A stretch of 64,000 nt of DNA, from contig CM026426.1 in the NCBI GenBank assembly GCA_014871385.1, forward strand, positions 109,092,457-109,156,456, given 5' to 3'. Of this stretch, positions 35,096 through 47,026 are shown one piece after another. A model generated the notes under the pieces. That model did no database searches. It was not told where the DNA came from and saw only the letters and a program-made list of their open reading frames with translations. The translations under genes were made by a program, and so were the position numbers. This DNA is from Ceratodon purpureus (Eukaryota; Streptophyta; Bryopsida; Pseudoditrichales; Ditrichaceae). Each line of letters begins with the position of its first letter. Within the stretch, counting starts at the first letter, position 1.

Positions 35096-36436
35096 GGTAC
35101 ACTAGTCAAAGAGTACATTACTTTGTACTTTGTATTACCTAGGTTTAGGCGTTTCAATTTGAGTGTCTGGTTTGCTTTGCTTAGTTCTACATATGTGAAC
35201 TCTCTTCTGCGTTATTGAGTTACCTAAAAAACAAAGTTAATTGTCCCAAAAAAGTACTATTGTCAAGTACTATGGAAAAGTCACACTGTATTCAGATTTA
35301 AAAAAGTACAAATTTCGTAAGCCTCCAAGGTTCAGATCTTGTTTTCTTTTTTTTTAGAGGAGACAAGAAGAACCAGTCTCGTGGGATCCGTTGTAAATTC
35401 TACAAGTACGTCACTTAATTTGCACAGATCCTAGAAGTAAATGCTGGCTTCGGTTGCAACGGCTTACGAAGTAGAAAATGTTAATTTTTCTTAATCGGGT
35501 CTGTGATTCTAAACGGCTGGACATGTCTCTAGAATGGCCATCTCTCAAATTAAGTTTTTCCGTTACTTGGCCCTCTACGCCTTCCTGCGTGCTAATTAGA
35601 CTCAACGTACTTAGAAGTATATATTGTACTCGTAATGCGTAATAACTACTGCCTTGTTTTTGATGCCAGATCCTATTTTGCTAGGCCGCCATGTCATGAA
35701 GGCGCCGCCACCCTGTGATTTTGTCCACGTCATCGTCTCTCTCGTGGCTCTCCCCTCTTGGCGCTTGCAGCACACTGTTGCTTGTTTGATGCAGTATGCT
35801 GTTCGTCGTGTGTTGATGTTCATGCTGCATGCAAGGGTTTTGGTTGAATGCTGTAGTTCGCACTTTGTGTTGCAAGACACATCAACTTCATGAGTTCCCT
35901 GCTTGTTATTTCCTTTTGAATAATGTCAAGGTCCACGCCACACCAAGCTGTTCTAGTTCAGAGAGTGATTACTTCTTATTTTACGAAGGAGGTGATTTCT
36001 GAGTTTGAATCTTCTTGTTACCATTCACTTAGTGAGATATCTGAGTCTGGATATGTTGAAGAAACCCCAGTGTCTAAACAAGGGAATCGCGATTTCTACC
36101 TTGGCAAGTGCAACAACGTAGATGAGTCCCCAAGGCGTTCTCTATTCATGAGTCCAGTTTCGTATTCTTATTCCACCAGCAGCTTCGAGCGATCACCGTC
36201 TGTTTCGGTCGGAAGGGTTTCAGTTGGATCTCCTACTGCTTCTTGCGAATCAGTTGCGTTTAGGAAGTAGAGAGGCTGAGGCTCAAGGGTGAGTTCCCGT
36301 TTTAGACTCATGATACTGTGATTCTTCTTTGTTTCTCATGCAGTACTATTGAACCGTGTTAGCTTCTCAACTCCTCAACTACGTACTCTACTTTAGTGTA
36401 ACGTATCTGATCCGTGGCTTGGTTTTTGACGTGTGA
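35096..36436. other. Spacer; possible Ser-rich first exon of the next gene
   Basis: Most of this is noncoding. The plus-strand ORF 35923-36270 is Ser-rich (SPVSYSYSTSSFERSPSVS) and could be a 5' exon of the DDE-like gene that follows, with a donor near 36290 (CAAGG|GTGAGT), but two stops lie just before that donor. Called with low confidence and not merged. Confidence 0.35.
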
Positions 36437-39400
36437 ATGTGTATTAGATTTACCGCAATGGGTAACACTGCTAAGAGGCAGCGATTGCGGCATGGTGTTA
36501 GTCGTCCAGGTCTCGCAGCTAGGCAAGCTGAGGCCCGCTTGCAGGAAGAGCTGCAGGCAGCAGCTACAGATAGGGCTAGAGAAAGGAAGGCTCGTCAAAG
36601 AGCTAGAGATAGACAGAGACACGAGGAGACCTTGGTTTTAGCTTATGTGCTGCTGAATGACGATGTTGAAGATAGTATGACAGTGCGGGAGTTAAATCGG
36701 ATCTCCCTTCCCATAGCACAGTATGTAGTCGAGGAGTTGAGAAGTTGTCCCGGTCCATCGAGTAGGAGAGATGTTATAGAGTGGGTCATGCGTCATAACA
36801 CTATTTTGCCTTTGCTTCCTGTGTACTATGCTCGGCCACAGGAAGCAAAGGTAATTCATTCTTTTCTTGAGAACTTCAAAACGAGTTGCAGTTGGTGAAA
36901 GTGGCAAACTCAAACGAGCGCTTAGCAAGGAAGAGTGCATTGTTGGATGCCGCTATCAGTTTGGGGATTGACGGGGTGAGGCCTCTATCACGCGTTTTGG
37001 ATACAACACAAGCAAGCATCAATATTGCATTGAGTAGAAGAGTTTACGCCCCCAACCAAGTAGACACGGTTTGTAGTCTTCGTCTTCACCGGAAGAAGAG
37101 AGAGGGCCTGTCTGACTATGTGAAGCAGTGCATAGAGGCCTGGTGGAATGGTCAGACTAAGGTATCGCCGAACAAGAAGGACATTGTCCGGCACAGAGTA
37201 GGTCGCAGAGACTGGGCCGAGCCGCATCCAACACATTATCTCTGTGAGACTTAGGTAAGTTGTAAGACTCCAAAAAGATTTCATTTTTTTGGCAGAGCTG
37301 AATGCTCAGTCCTTGTGCTTTTGAGCTCTTGTTGTACAAAGAAGATAGTAAAAAAATGGAGAGTACTCGACATGAGTTTCCCAGTAACTACTATACTGCG
37401 TGTTCTATCTGGTCTATAGTCTTCGATACATAATGTTGGAAAAAGAAGTCCTTAGATAACCACGGTCCATAGAGTAGCTCGGAGGTGTACTCTTTGTAAA
37501 TTTAGCTTATCATGTGGTCTCTCTAGAGCGAAACTTCACTTGTACTTATCGTATTTATTGATTCTTCTAAAGGTCTTGTACTACTAACCACTAGGAATGA
37601 GGAGTACAGAAGTGGTTTTCAACGTATTCCTAGTACTGTGTGATATCAAGTCGATTGTCTCTTTGTACATAAAACTACTTAGTGTTGTATCAGTAGGGAT
37701 TTAAAGTTATAGATGTACATTAGAAGTTCCTTCAATATACTTATTGTATAAATAATATACCAGAGCATGTACGTTGTTACCTTAATTTAGCATTCACAAT
37801 TGGGACTAACTAGTTTCCATGTACTGTTTTGGGCGTTTAGTACTTCGAGTATTTTAGCGACCCACGGTAGTCTTGAAACCCTGCCATATTGTACAAGTTG
37901 GTTCTTTACAAAGTACTTATAGCAGCGTGAATTGTACACAATGGTTTTGAATGTATGTGTCGAAGCGTTTTTGTATTTTGTGGTAGTAGTTTGTTGCATT
38001 CAGTACAATTATGTACCATATGTCGATATGGACCTAAGCTTGTGTTTTGCAGACCACATTCTTCTTACGATTCGAAGAAGTCCATCCAGAATGCAGTGTG
38101 CGGCAGAGAGCTTTTGAGAGGTTGAAGCCGTGGTGGGTGCAAAAATTAAAGGAGAGGAATACATGTTGTTGTATATATCATGTCGAGATGGACATGATGA
38201 AGGTTGGATTAAGCAACCTCAGAGAGAAGTCTCCACGACTGCATGCACAAATGACCTGTGTTTGTGACTGTCAAGTATGCGCAAGCAACGTGGAGGGGAG
38301 TTGTCATGCACATGAGAATGTTTCAAGCAAATAACCTTGATGTGGGAGTCATGTGTGTGTCCAAAAGGGGAGTGCGATATGTGGCATAGACTTGAGTGCC
38401 TTATGGGCGACTGTCCTCATTGCGGTTTCCATCTTTTTCTTTTCTGTCCTCTAGAGTTGTCTGCTTCTAACACGGCCCTTGTGAAATGGAAGTGCTTTGA
38501 CTACTACCAGGTGGGAGTGGATGCACAGACTGGAAAGGTGAAGAAACGGTTGTGGGAGGCTTTCAGAGAGACACATGCCCACGAATTCCTTTTGTACATG
38601 GAGAAAACCGTGACCACCTTCATCACCCACAACTTCAAAGCACGATGGCAAGATGAGCAGTGCCAACTCATGATGAAAAACGTGCCAGAGGGAGTTGTCA
38701 TATCGCATATTGACTATGCGGAGAACTATACATTTGCTATCCAGAACGAGGTCCAAAGCTTGTACTACTTTAGTACAAGTGTGACCATCTTAGTGCACAT
38801 CACGATGTGGAAGGAAGACGAGCAGACCATGAAACAGACTCATTTCTACATATCCGACGACAAGGCGCACGATTCAGCGTTTGTGCAACATTGTTTGCTG
38901 TTGCATTGGGATTGGCTAAGAGATTCGGGGTTGACTCCAGAGGAGCATTGGGTGTACAGTGACGGATGCAGTGCCCAATTTAAGTGTGCAACAGCTATGT
39001 ATTTCGTTGCTTGGTACCCTGCGCTCACCGGTGGTTGCAAGATGCGTTGGAATTACTTTGAATCGGCTCATGGGAAGGGAGAATGGGATGGAGCAGGGGC
39101 TGTGGTGAAGAGGGCGCTTGCTGCTGAACAAATTCAGAATCCCTTGAGGCCCTTACAAAATGCAGCTCAAGTTGTAGAGTTTTTGGAGGAGAAATATACA
39201 GAGCGTGTTCCCAGCTCATATGCACAAACCAGAATTGCTCCTCTATCCCGAGTATTCTAGTTGATTGGAGATACAGAATGTGATCATGCTGACAAGAGTG
39301 TGAAGTGTAACACTTTGCCAAGCTCGAAGAGTCTCTACTCAATCATGGGATTTTCTATGACTGATCCTACCATGCTTAGAACTCGTGAGTTGTCTTGCTT

Positions 39401-39959
39401 CTGTAATCCCTGCATAGATGGTGATTGGACTGAGTGTGAGAACTTGTCACATGTGCAGGAGTGGAAGGTCCAAAGGCTCCGACCATTCAGTGCAATTGCC
39501 GTAGCTCAACAAATTGAAGAAATTGACGAGGAAGCAAACTGGGTGTATGACGGCGTTTCAGAGGAGGTGGGAGACTTGGTGGACATTGGTGACAACTTCA
39601 TGATTCTAGCGGAAGAAGACAACGAAGACGGGGTGGAGTTCTACATTCTCCAGTGTCAAGCCAAGAAGTTCGTCTTAACAGAACCCATGACTTGCCCATG
39701 GGGGGGCGTATTCAGGGCCGGAGACATTGTGATCAGGGCAAAATACTACAAGAAGTATGGTCGTGGAGAGAAGACATATGTATTGTGTGACAGAGCAGTT
39801 GATGCCCATGTTGATGCCCATCTGGTTAGAGCTTGCAAATTTCCGATGGTTCTTGCTCCACATAGGGTAAAGGGTACTCCTGTATACAAGATGTCAAGTG
39901 AAACACAAAGGATATGTGAAGATGCTTTGCGAGAGTGGTGGGCGTTCAATGCAGATTAA
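36437..39959 (+). pseudogene. DDE-like transposase gene, broken by frameshifts and stops
   Basis: The likely Met is at 36458 (MGNTAKRQR). An Arg-rich helical start leads to LPLLPVYY. One A is missing from an A run near 36880, shifting the frame to ELQLVKVANSNERLARK. The exon ends with TAG at 37252-37254 (Gln in the family, THYLCET-Q) at a donor. The intron is 37255-38052. The next exon has LKERNTCCCIYHVEM and CVCDCQVC. A frame change near 38325 leads to WESCVCPKG and CPHCGFHL. The core shows ISHIDYAENYTFAIQNEVQS (first Asp), TQTHFYISDDKAHDS-like ISDD, VYSDGCSAQFK (second Asp) and SAHGKGEWDGAGAVVKRAL (Glu). TAG at 39258-39260 is followed in frame by RELSCFCNPCIDGDW and a tail to 39959. I know this family from plant and animal repeat proteins; the triad assignment is inferred. 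Confidence 0.6.
37255..38052 (+). other. Intron of the DDE-like gene
   Basis: The donor is TAG|GTAAGT and the acceptor TGTGTTTTGCAG|ACCACA. Joining THYLCET-x to TTFFLRFEEVHPE keeps phase 0. The 798 bp interior is AT-rich with no ORF worth calling. Confidence 0.65.
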
Positions 39960-40750
39960 GTACAAGTTGGTCCACTCTGTACTCTGATTTTAGGATAGTT
40001 TCTCATTTGATGTTGGTTTTAGAAGTAGTGGTCCCGTGATGATACAAGTCAAACAAATGCTTGGGTATTTGTCTGACTGAAAGTGAGCTCTAGAGATGTC
40101 CCGCTATCCAAGTGCTCCCACTTTTTTTGCTTCAGTCATCTACTGTCTGGCATAGTAGTCTGTGATTAAGAAAACCTGCAATCCATTTTTTTTTTTATTC
40201 TTTCTAATCTTCTTTTTTTAATTTCATTTTGTACCTTCTAATGTCATTCTCTTTTGAATCCGTGCCTTTTCAGTGTGCCTTTCCTTTTTTCATTTTGAGT
40301 CAGGCAGGACGATCATAGTTCTACATTTTGCTGGATATTAGGTATTGTAGTTTTTTTCCTTTTTTTTTGGCCCTTTTACAGATAGCACTGGATAGCGGTA
40401 CCTCAAGAGCTCATATCTGAGGATAGCAGTGATATGCGGATGGTAGGAATTGGGAGCTATCAGACCTTGGTGAGAGGTTTGTTTCTCATTTGGGGTTGGT
40501 TTTAGAAGTACTGGTTGGTGTTTTGACAAGTACTAAGAGTACTCAAGCAATACCATCGAAAGTACTTTTAGGATTTGAAATATTGATTCGCTACCTCGAA
40601 TTGTTGCCTGAGTTTATAAACTCAATTTAAATTCTTCTCTATTTTACTGAAGTATATAATGTTTGTTGTAGATGAATTCTACTTGCTTAAGTGCGAGCAA
40701 CATTTTGCAGCTGGCCTATTTGTAAGTACAATATATCCAAAACATGTGCG
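39960..40750. other. Intergenic, T-rich
   Basis: This is the 3' flank of the DDE-like gene with several T runs (40188-40235, 40350-40372). Nothing is called. Confidence 0.5.
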
Positions 40751-40756
40751 AAGATA

Positions 40757-41046
40757 AAGTCTACAGCCCTACAGTCACTGTCACTTGAATTACATCTCGT
40801 CTCTACATACATTAAGGGCAGCCGCATGAAAAATACAAGAATGTGCAAATGTGTGCATACTTGAGAAAATGGTAAAGTTCAGGCAAAATGCCGAAGTCTA
40901 CAGCCCTACAGATATCAGTTAAGCTGACTGTCATTTGAATTACATCCTGCTGTACATACATTAAGGGCAGCCGCATGAAAAATACAAGAATGTGCAAATG
41001 TGTGCATACTTGGGAAAATGGTAAAGTTCAAGCACAATGCCGAAGT
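40757..41046. repeat. Tandem duplication of a 137-149 bp unit
   Basis: AGTCTACAGCCCTACAG begins near 40758 and again near 40895. The block CATTAAGGGCAGCCGCATGA recurs at 40810 and 40959. The second copy carries about 12 extra bases after the first 20. It directly adjoins the stop of the SUVR-like gene, so it forms that gene's 3' untranslated or flanking region. Confidence 0.8.
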
Positions 41047-42151
41047 CATCTACTCCTACGAGGTGTGCGGGGGGGCTTTCGGACTGCAAGTGGTACTGTA
41101 CCGTCTCTACACTTAGCACTTTTGCATTTACAAGAAAATATAGGCAAATCCGGATCTTCTTTAGAAAAGTCTGTGCCATAATCCCATGTTAGTTCCTCTC
41201 CAGGATTTATAATTCGACTAGCAAAGAATGCCACATGGTAATATCGGCGATCAACACTCTCTATTGACACTGGAATGTCCACTAAGTTAGAATCTTCACA
41301 CCTGTAGGACAAAGGCCCACGGTCAGGTCACATTGAATTGGACACAAGGAAGGGGAGGCCGATGTAGAGAAAATGGAATTAGACTCTAACCTGTGGTTCA
41401 AAAATCTGGCAACATTTCCAAATCGAGCACTGTCCAAGCACAATGCATTGTTGTCGTCCAAATTCCGCTCTGTGGTCCAATCAGCATCGAGTTGCAAGCT
41501 ATAGGACTGACCCCTATCTACCCCCGAGTTTCTAAACATTTGCTCAACATTGGTTAAAATCTCTCCCATCAACTCAAAAACAAACGCACCTCTAGGTATA
41601 TGCTCACATGTCCAAATCCCCCATCCCGTAAGGGCTGTACGAAAAACCTCTACTGGATACTTCATCCCCTGCTGAACAACACGATTCCCACAATCACCAC
41701 GACACCTACACTTAACATTGCACTCCTTAACAAATGGGCGAGGCACATGACCCTCACAAACTTCATTTCCATTTAGACACATTGAACCCTTCTTAGAGTA
41801 GTTAGCATCGGCGGTGTTGAACCGATCAAAAGCCATGTCCTCCAGAAGTCCTCCATCACTGTAGCCGATTCCACCTAGGGACTGCTCTTGGCATGCACAC
41901 GTACCACTCCCACGGAGACATTCCGAGGAACACAAGCAGTAGTCCCCGCGGCGGAAACTCTCTAGGATGGTAGGTACCCGGGCCTGGTCATAGACCACAC
42001 TAGAGTTCACATACTGAAAATAACGCATAGCAATATCAGACTGACCAATAAGGATAGGCACCCTCTCAAGCCCATTAGACAGATCTTCAGGATCATACCA
42101 ACTGTCGGCCTGGTTGAATCACATCCCACCAGACCACCTTCCCCAAGTCAT
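41046..42151 (-). CDS. SUVR-type histone-lysine methyltransferase (pre-SET, SET, post-SET)
   Basis: It would methylate a histone H3 lysine (H3K9 in characterised SUVR4-like enzymes). Exon 42110-41391 covers WYDPEDLSNGLERVP, the Cys-rich pre-SET (CLCSSECLRGSGTCACQ to CRCRGDCGNRVVQQG) and SET parts GAFVFELMGEIL and ARFGNVARFLNH. The intron is 41390-41302 (GTTAGA...CTACAG). Exon 41301-41046 completes the NHRC motif, then VPVSIE-like core, RIINPGEELTWDYG (catalytic Tyr) and post-SET CKCKSAKC. All key residues are present. Upstream, either an acceptor at 42111 (TTCAACCAG) joins an unseen exon, or the Met at 42151 reads through TGA at 42119-42121. The N-terminal WIYLD region of plant SUVR proteins was not found in the next 4 kb, which hold an element gene. 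It could be a real gene with a distant first exon or a captured fragment. Confidence 0.8.
41302..41390 (-). other. Intron splitting the SET NHxC motif
   Basis: The donor is AACCACAG|GTTAGA and the acceptor CCTACAG|GTGTGAA, 89 bp. Joining restores FLNHRCEDSNLVDIP. Without splicing the catalytic Tyr and post-SET part would be lost. Confidence 0.9.
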
Positions 42152-43209
42152 GATGCGAAAAAAACGAAGTGCAAAAAAATATCCAACATCGGAGCAACCA
42201 ACTACCTACTGCACAGTTATTCAAGAACTAAAAACATCAAATAATTCATCAAGGAAAAAACTTATAAAAAATAACATCAATGCCAATGGATAAACAGAAA
42301 ATCTCAGCCGTGAACAGTTCTCGTTAGAGGGGCCTCATAGATGAGTATGATACATGGAAGTACCTGCAATGCCAATGTATCCAAGCATACTAGTGCAGCT
42401 AAATAACAAAAACCAAAAATAACAAAAATAATGAACTGTAACGACAGTCCACACTCTGACCCTCATTCTATGTGGCACCTCTCCGTCTCTTTAGTAAGAG
42501 ATCGCCACCTACCTTATCACCCTTCACCTTCTCCCCCCGTTTAGTCTTAACCTTGGTCGAAGAAGGAGATTCTTCTGATGTTGGCTGGGCCTCCTTTGCA
42601 GTGCGTGCTCTGGTCCGCACTTGTCCCTCTGCAACGATTGGGCTGCTGCCCTCTCCTCCGGCAATCTCTGTAAGCTCCTTATAGGTTGTCTTCTCAGCCG
42701 AGTACATGTTTTTTGGTGCAGTAAGATCCCCTGGTGTTGTGTCATCGGACACGCTTGGACCGCGCGCCCTCTTTGCCCTTAGCTTGAAAGGAGACCTAGG
42801 ACTCTCCACTGCCGATTTTGTCCCCTTCGATGCGGGCTCCCCCTCCTTTCTGGCAGGCTCTCCTTCTTCTGCTGCTGCGGGCTCCACTTCCTTTGACTCT
42901 GGCTCTCCTTGCTTTGCTACGGGAGATCCTCCCTTCGTGGCTGGCTCCCCTTCCTTCCCGCATGGCTCTCCTCCTTTCACAGCCGGATGCGCTCCCTTTG
43001 CCGCGGGCTCCCCTTCCTTCCCCCCCTTTGCTTTGCGTCCTTGCAAGCATTGGGATCCTGGTTTCGTTGGGATGCTCTTTAGAGCCTGCGGTGATGACTT
43101 CCTCTCCTTGCCCTTCTCCCCCTCTTCTACCTGCAACTTCCTCTGAACCCCCTTCTCATTATCCCTCTGATGCGCTGGACTATGGCCCGCTCCCGAGGCC
43201 TCCATCACT

Positions 43210-43440
43210 AATTCCAGTAGGCTGCCTCCCCCTACCGAGAAACACCTGGTTACTTCCATTGGGGTGCTGCCAATTCCACCCGCTGGGGTGCTGCCCCCTC
43301 CTCCCATTGGGCTCCTTCCCCCTCCTCCTGCTGGCCTGCTGCCCCCTCCTGCCCCTTGCATGCTGCCCCCTCCTCCTGCTGGCCTGCTCCCCCCTCCTTC
43401 CCCTTGGCTCCTGCCCCCTCCTCTTGCCAATATATCATCT
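43210..43440 (-). repeat. Gly-rich coding minisatellite in member C
   Basis: Degenerate units coding for GGGGSRPAGG, GGSMQGAG and GGRSPMGG recur about eight times. A second set of KEGEPA/KGGEPA units lies at about 42830-43010. Both keep the frame, so they arose while the protein was read. Confidence 0.7.
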
Positions 43441-45097
43441 CCTCCCGCTAGCTCGCCGTCTCCTACCAGTATCTGTACACCTCCTCCCGCTGCACCGCCG
43501 GTCTGGACAACCTTGAAATACTCAATGCCATCCAGTGGAGATGGTGCCGTGAGAGTGTCTCTAGGCTTGGCTGGGCTGGCTACCAAGACGGGTTGCTCAG
43601 TTTGATCACCGTCGTCACAACCTCCATCCTCACCATCCCCCATTGCCTCCTCAGAATCTGCGTCGTCATTGTCGTTGGTACCTAAAATCGTAGTGCCAAA
43701 GCTAGAATGATCTCTTGACATCTTTATCTCTTCTTCATCCTCCAAAGAATCTTCCCCAGACTCCAAATCGGATTCTGATCCCTTCAAAGGATTCCCACCC
43801 GTCAAGGCCTCCATCACCATTCCCTCAACCGGCTTCACTTCACTTCTTTCTCGCCTCTCTTGAGGCCGCGCTGCCTTTGCCATCAAAGGCGATGCCTCCC
43901 TGTATCCCTCACCTTCCCTTCTCGACCAATTTGCCTGACTTGTCTCTCCCTCCACGCCGCGGCTTGAGTTGCTCAACTTAAAAGGAGGTGGTGCAAACCT
44001 CAAGCTCGAGCCTGCCATAACACACAACATTAGACTTTGTAGAAGTTGTAACCAATGTACTGAAATACACAAGCACTCTAGGATGAACTAATGAACTAGT
44101 ACTATGTCTACCTATAAGAACTACACTATTGGTGCTTCTGTACTAAGCCAGAGTATTTACTGTACTCCCTAAATCCTACTGGATTAGTGACTAACCTAGA
44201 TGACTTTTAGTACAAAGTGGATAGAAGACAAAAAATACCTGTTGTAGCTCCGTCAAGTATAGTGCTCACTGCGTACAAGGGAAGTTAGTACATTTTCAGC
44301 CCAGACTTTGGATCTAGAGTACACAAAGTGCTTGCTGTAGTTGGTTGCATGTACCTAAATACTAAACACTCTGTATTTAGGTATTTAGGTACATCCTTGG
44401 AATACACTTTCTTCTAGGCTAGTACACTAAGACATCTCGTGGACACATACTCTCCATGACCCCAATTCAACCCTTAACTCTTCCATCGCAGTTTATGTAC
44501 ACATTGTAATTTCTGAGTGCACCTTTAGTACTACTAGAGAACTCTGTGTACCCTTCTTAAAAGCCAACCCTGTATTAACCATACATCTAAGGACAAACTA
44601 CCACAACTCCAAGTTCACTAAGACACTTGCAGACTCAAATGGAAATGACAAGATATACAAGTACAAGGGAGAAGGTACATTACCGAACTTTCCAATATTC
44701 CCTACAGAGTGGACTCCTGGTTTTACCTAGTGTTTCATTCCATAAGTTACACTATGTACCAATAGACAAGGCTAGACTACTCAAACGAGTAACCAAGGCC
44801 ATGTACACATAACTCTGGGGACAGTTGGCACTTAGAGACCACCAAAGAACTTGTAGTCTAGAACACCTAAACCGCAAAGCATCTGAAAGCAGTGGCCTGC
44901 TGTGAAGGTTAAATACTGAAAATAACAAAGATTGGAAGTCACGTAAACATACCATCCAAGGGCACCAGCGCCCCAGCTTGCTCTGTTCTCTCTTGTAGCA
45001 ATCTTCTTCTCTCCTCAGCCAACCCCAACATCAACGCCCTCTCTAGAAGCTCTCCAGGTGGCTCCCCCCAACCGAAGCTCCAATGCCAGTCTGGATA

Positions 45098-45235
45098 GGC
45101 CAACTCTCCGCACCCTTCCGCCACACACTTGCAGCTTCGCACATACAACACCGAGGCACAGTAGGGATGGTACAGATGCTTACAAGAGCTAACAACTATA
45201 TCATTCTAAGGAAATGGAAAATCGCACAAGCTACA
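45098..45235 (-). other. RING-like finger, member C
   Basis: The order is CSLC, then CKHLYHPYC after about 14 residues, then CKC and C-G-E, then W-x3-F-G-W. A TAG lies between the first and second Cys pairs. Confidence 0.65.
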
Positions 45236-47026
45236 AACAGTAATTCGAATGAACTTGCTCTCATCAGTGACATCAAACTCTACTTTAGCCGGATCTCCAA
45301 GTGCATACACCATTGGCTGGAGGCTGTAATTAGCACCACTCCTTCCCTGTTTGAGGGCAAATTTCTCTGCTGCAAGAGCATCGAATTGTAGCTGTCCGGT
45401 TTCTAATCCCCTTGTCACCAACCGGATCTCAGCTTCCGCGGAATTCAGCTCCTCCCTCGCAGATGCAGCCTTCACATCCTCCTCCGCTAACTGTTCTTGG
45501 ATTCCCTCCATTTTGATTTTCTCCTTGAACACATCGGCCCCTTGCTCCTCTAGTCCCTTGATCAGTGTTGCCTTTTGTTCCTCTTGCTTCTTCAGCGTCT
45601 CTACACCCCATTCCGACTATTTGCTCCTCCAAACCGCGCCATCAAGCCTCTGTGCCGCCTTCTTCTTCTCATCTCGCTTGTGCTTCAGCTCCGAGTGTAT
45701 TGCTGCCATCAGACCTTCAACAACTCAGATTCGCTCCAAAGCTACACCCTTCTTCAGCTCTGTACCCCTCCCCCCAGCTCCCACGTCTTCCTGCAAACAT
45801 ATCCCCGACTCCCTTGCGGACTCAAGCCCACCATCCCCCTCACCATAGCGAAGCTTTCCTCCACTCCGCACTGTTCCCTCAGACCCTGCTCCCTCCCCCA
45901 CCTTCCGTCAACCCTGCTCCCTTCCATCGCTGCCCTGCTCCATCTTCACCTTGAAACCGCCCTCGACCTTGATTCCCCGCCATTCGTTCCCTCGCACGTC
46001 AATCCTTCCCTTCCCCTCCACGCTCCTAGACTCTGCGATCTTCTTGCGGAGCTCATCCAGCTTGATCCGATCCAGTTGATAGCGACTTCTCTGTCGCTTG
46101 TTTGTCTCTTCTCCAAACGCGCACCAATTGACGCGGCCCCCACCCTCCTCATACTCAAGAGTTACCCCCTCAGCAAACCGCACCGTGATGAGGTTGGGGG
46201 TCTCCCCTTCTCCATGTTGGTAGAGAATCGGATGTAGGTACTTAACTCTATCGACGACCTCAACCTTGTCACAATCCTGCCAGTAAAAGCCGTTGCGCCC
46301 ACCATCTCCATACCGCTTCCCAAACAATTTCCGCAACGAATCAGGGGGAACAGTACCCCTCCGAAAGTGATGCGGATTTTCCCCTTCGTTCTGGAGCCCA
46401 AATTTGTCCTCGAAATCCCGTCTCTTTAGCTCTCTGGGTGGCTTCTTCAACCTTGCAATCTCCTCGTCTACATCTTCTACGCTGTTGATAGCTCGTTCAG
46501 ACCTCCCTACGGACTTCCCCCTCTTCTTCGCGCTATCCTTTGCAGCTCCTCCGACTTCATGAAGAGCTCCCCCTCCTTCGCCCCATGCAGTAGCTCCTCC
46601 TTCTCTCTCATAGGGCTCCTTAGCCAATGCTGCTCCCTTCTTCGGCGCTACATTGTCCTTGAAGCTGACGCCTGCTCGGCCTCCTTTCACCCTCGACCTC
46701 GCCTTCTTGCGCGCGGATCGCAACTCGCCGTCTTCGTCGCTGCACTCGCCCTGCCTCCCTCTCGCCCTCACCGAACCGCTTCTCCCGGCACGAGCACTCG
46801 CAATGCTGCCAGACCTCCCGCTCATGGATCGATCCATGCTGCCCCCTTCTCTCGGTGCACACTCCTGGCCCACAGCTAGAAACCCGAACTGATCAAGAGC
46901 AATGCTACAGCTCTTGGGCAACGCAATGGCTCCAAAAATCACAATTAATCCCCCTCGCCCCACACATCTCTCCCCTCCCCCTACACCGAGCTTCTCCGCC
47001 CATACACCAAGCCTCCCCGCCCACAC

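Larger units (their letters stand above)
42468..47026 (-). pseudogene. Coiled-coil plus RING-like finger protein with repetitive tail (family member C)
   Basis: Exon 1 (47026-44953) is one frame with four stops: TGA 45908-45910, TGA 45725-45727, TAG 45617-45619, TAG 45206-45208. It encodes a basic Ser/Arg/Gly region, PDSLRKLFGKRYGDG, VKYLHPILYQHG and VNWCAFGEE, a coiled coil (KKQEEQKATLIKGLEEQ onward), then the finger CSLCDFPFP, CKHLYHPYC, CKCVAEGCGE and WHWSFGWG. The intron is 44952-44012 (GATG|GTATGT, phase 1; ATGGCAG acceptor). Exon 2 (44011-42468) is low complexity: acidic blocks, repeats of GGGSRPAGGGG type, KEGEPA-type repeats, and a basic end (LLLKRRRGAT). The N-terminal and finger parts align by eye with member A. 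The role is unknown. It lies downstream, on the same strand, of the transposase-like gene at 49464-50893. Confidence 0.55.

Noticed and set aside
36851..36891. A 41-nt GT-AG intron in the DDE-like gene
   Set aside because: Reading through with one A restored in the A run gives a continuous plausible protein (FLENFK-NELQLVKVA), so a one-base loss explains it better than an intron too short for plants.
42706..43605. Plus-strand Pro/Leu/Ser-rich ORFs
   Set aside because: They mirror the Gly/Glu/Ala-rich repeats of the minus-strand exon.
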